Assembly (NCBI GenBank): GCA_913062835.1
Contig: CAJXXD010000051.1
Coordinates: 1-6,592, forward strand
Length of the DNA: 6,592 nt
Source: an uncultured Gammaproteobacteria bacterium
Lineage (GTDB): Bacteria; Pseudomonadota; Gammaproteobacteria; Pseudomonadales; Litorivicinaceae
Reading direction: 5' to 3'
Shown: positions 6,232-6,592 of the stretch, one piece after another
Layout of the letters: the number at the start of each line of letters is the position of its first letter
Position numbering within the stretch: the stretch's first letter is position 1
The notes under the pieces: model-generated
The model's database searches: none
The model's input: only the letters and a program-made list of their open reading frames with translations
Told to the model about the DNA's origin: nothing
Translations under genes and position numbers: made by a program

Positions 6232-6592
6232 TGCACTTGGTGATCGTTTCGGGGCGATCCGGCGCAGGAAAATCCTCAGCGCTCGGCGCTCTGGAAGATC
6301 TGAATTTTTATTGCATCGACAACCTGCCCGTGGCGCTCTTGCCTCAAACCATCGAGACGGTCAAAACAGCCACACCAGATCGGAATCTCGCCGTATCGAT
6401 CGATATTCGAACCCTCGGCAACCCATCTGATGTCCCTGCACTGGTGGCTGAAGCCCAAGCCCATGCCAATCGAGTGGATGTAATTTTTATCGACGCCAAC
6501 GACGAAACTTTAGCCCGTCGATTTAGCGAAACGCGTCGTCTCCACCCGCTGTCTGCCGGCACCGAGAGGCATCACCTCTCGCAAGCATTAGC
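6231..6592 (+). CDS. rapZ: RNase adapter / nucleotide-binding protein RapZ, N-terminal part (3' end outside window)
   Basis: The reading frame starts at the ATG sharing its A with the ptsN stop (TAATG) and stays open to the window end: 120 codons plus two bases, about 40% of the usual 284 residues. The N-terminus MHLVIVSGRSGAGKSSALGALEDLN matches E. coli RapZ (YhbJ), with Walker A GRSGAGKS at 8-15. FYCIDNLPVALLP (26-38) and RRFSETRRLHPLS (96-108) are further family signatures. VDVIFIDA (82-89) is the Walker B-like strand. In E. coli, RapZ binds the small RNA GlmZ and hands it to RNase E, lowering GlmS and so glucosamine 6-phosphate supply. The C-terminal RNA-binding and sensing domain lies beyond the window, so that function cannot be checked here. 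A ptsO (NPr) gene would be expected next. Confidence 0.96.
   Translation, partial: MHLVIVSGRSGAGKSSALGALEDLNFYCIDNLPVALLPQTIETVKTATPDRNLAVSIDIRTLGNPSDVPALVAEAQAHANRVDVIFIDANDETLARRFSETRRLHPLSAGTERHHLSQAL
6563..6581 (+). other. Perfect 7-bp inverted repeat inside rapZ
   Basis: CGAGAGG (6563-6569) and CCTCTCG (6575-6581) are exact reverse complements around a five-base loop, CATCA. The element lies in codons for a poorly conserved stretch of RapZ (TERHHLSQ), just after the conserved RRLHPLS motif. It may be chance; no T-run is visible before the window ends. Confidence 0.4.

Noticed and set aside
1..6592. Mobile elements, CRISPR arrays, tRNA or rRNA genes, or accessory-system genes
   Set aside because: None seen. 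Genes are contiguous, syntenic core genes with uniform composition.

Overview
The window is a stretch of gammaproteobacterial core chromosome: the conserved lipopolysaccharide (LPS) transport / sigma-54 / nitrogen-PTS cluster. In order it holds yrbG (3' part), kdsD, kdsC, lptC, lptA, lptB, rpoN, hpf, ptsN and rapZ (5' part), all on the + strand. Gene content and order match the E. coli and Pseudomonas versions. The short N-terminus of PtsN and the KdsD sequence around its CPLNLAPTASTT stretch look more pseudomonad or marine-gammaproteobacterial than enterobacterial. I cannot name a genus. Base composition looks even across the window (moderately GC-rich by eye), and I see no mobile elements, tRNAs, rRNAs, CRISPR arrays or phage genes.

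Layout. Positions 1-3894 form a tightly packed envelope block: a cation/Ca2+ exchanger fragment, two enzymes for Kdo synthesis (KdsD and KdsC), and three parts of the LPS transport machine (LptC inner-membrane anchor, LptA periplasmic bridge, LptB ATPase). Positions 3891-6592 form a regulatory block: sigma-54 (RpoN), the ribosome hibernation factor HPF, EIIA-Ntr (PtsN) and the RapZ ATPase/RNA-binding adaptor. From yrbG to rpoN every junction overlaps (ATGA, ATGA, GTGA, 34 nt, 8 nt, ATGA), and ptsN-rapZ share one base (TAATG). This suggests one transcription unit with translational coupling. The only real gaps are rpoN-hpf (79 nt) and hpf-ptsN (66 nt). No gene-free stretch exceeds 300 bases.

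How the genes work together. KdsD makes arabinose 5-phosphate, and KdsC dephosphorylates Kdo 8-phosphate. The finished LPS is extracted and carried across the periplasm by LptB/LptC/LptA with partners encoded elsewhere. RpoN and the PTS-Ntr protein PtsN tie nitrogen/carbon status to transcription and K+ handling. RapZ in E. coli controls GlmS, and so the amino-sugar supply for LPS and peptidoglycan. HPF stores ribosomes in stationary phase.

The coding content is ordinary and I found no novel protein system. The least explained parts are the two gaps. Each contains a hairpin with GGA in its apical loop just before a gene: a bulged hairpin before hpf that may compete with pairing of the Shine-Dalgarno sequence, and a perfect 9-bp GC-rich hairpin before ptsN. 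Both are candidates for post-transcriptional control (for example by CsrA/RsmA), but this is inference from sequence only.
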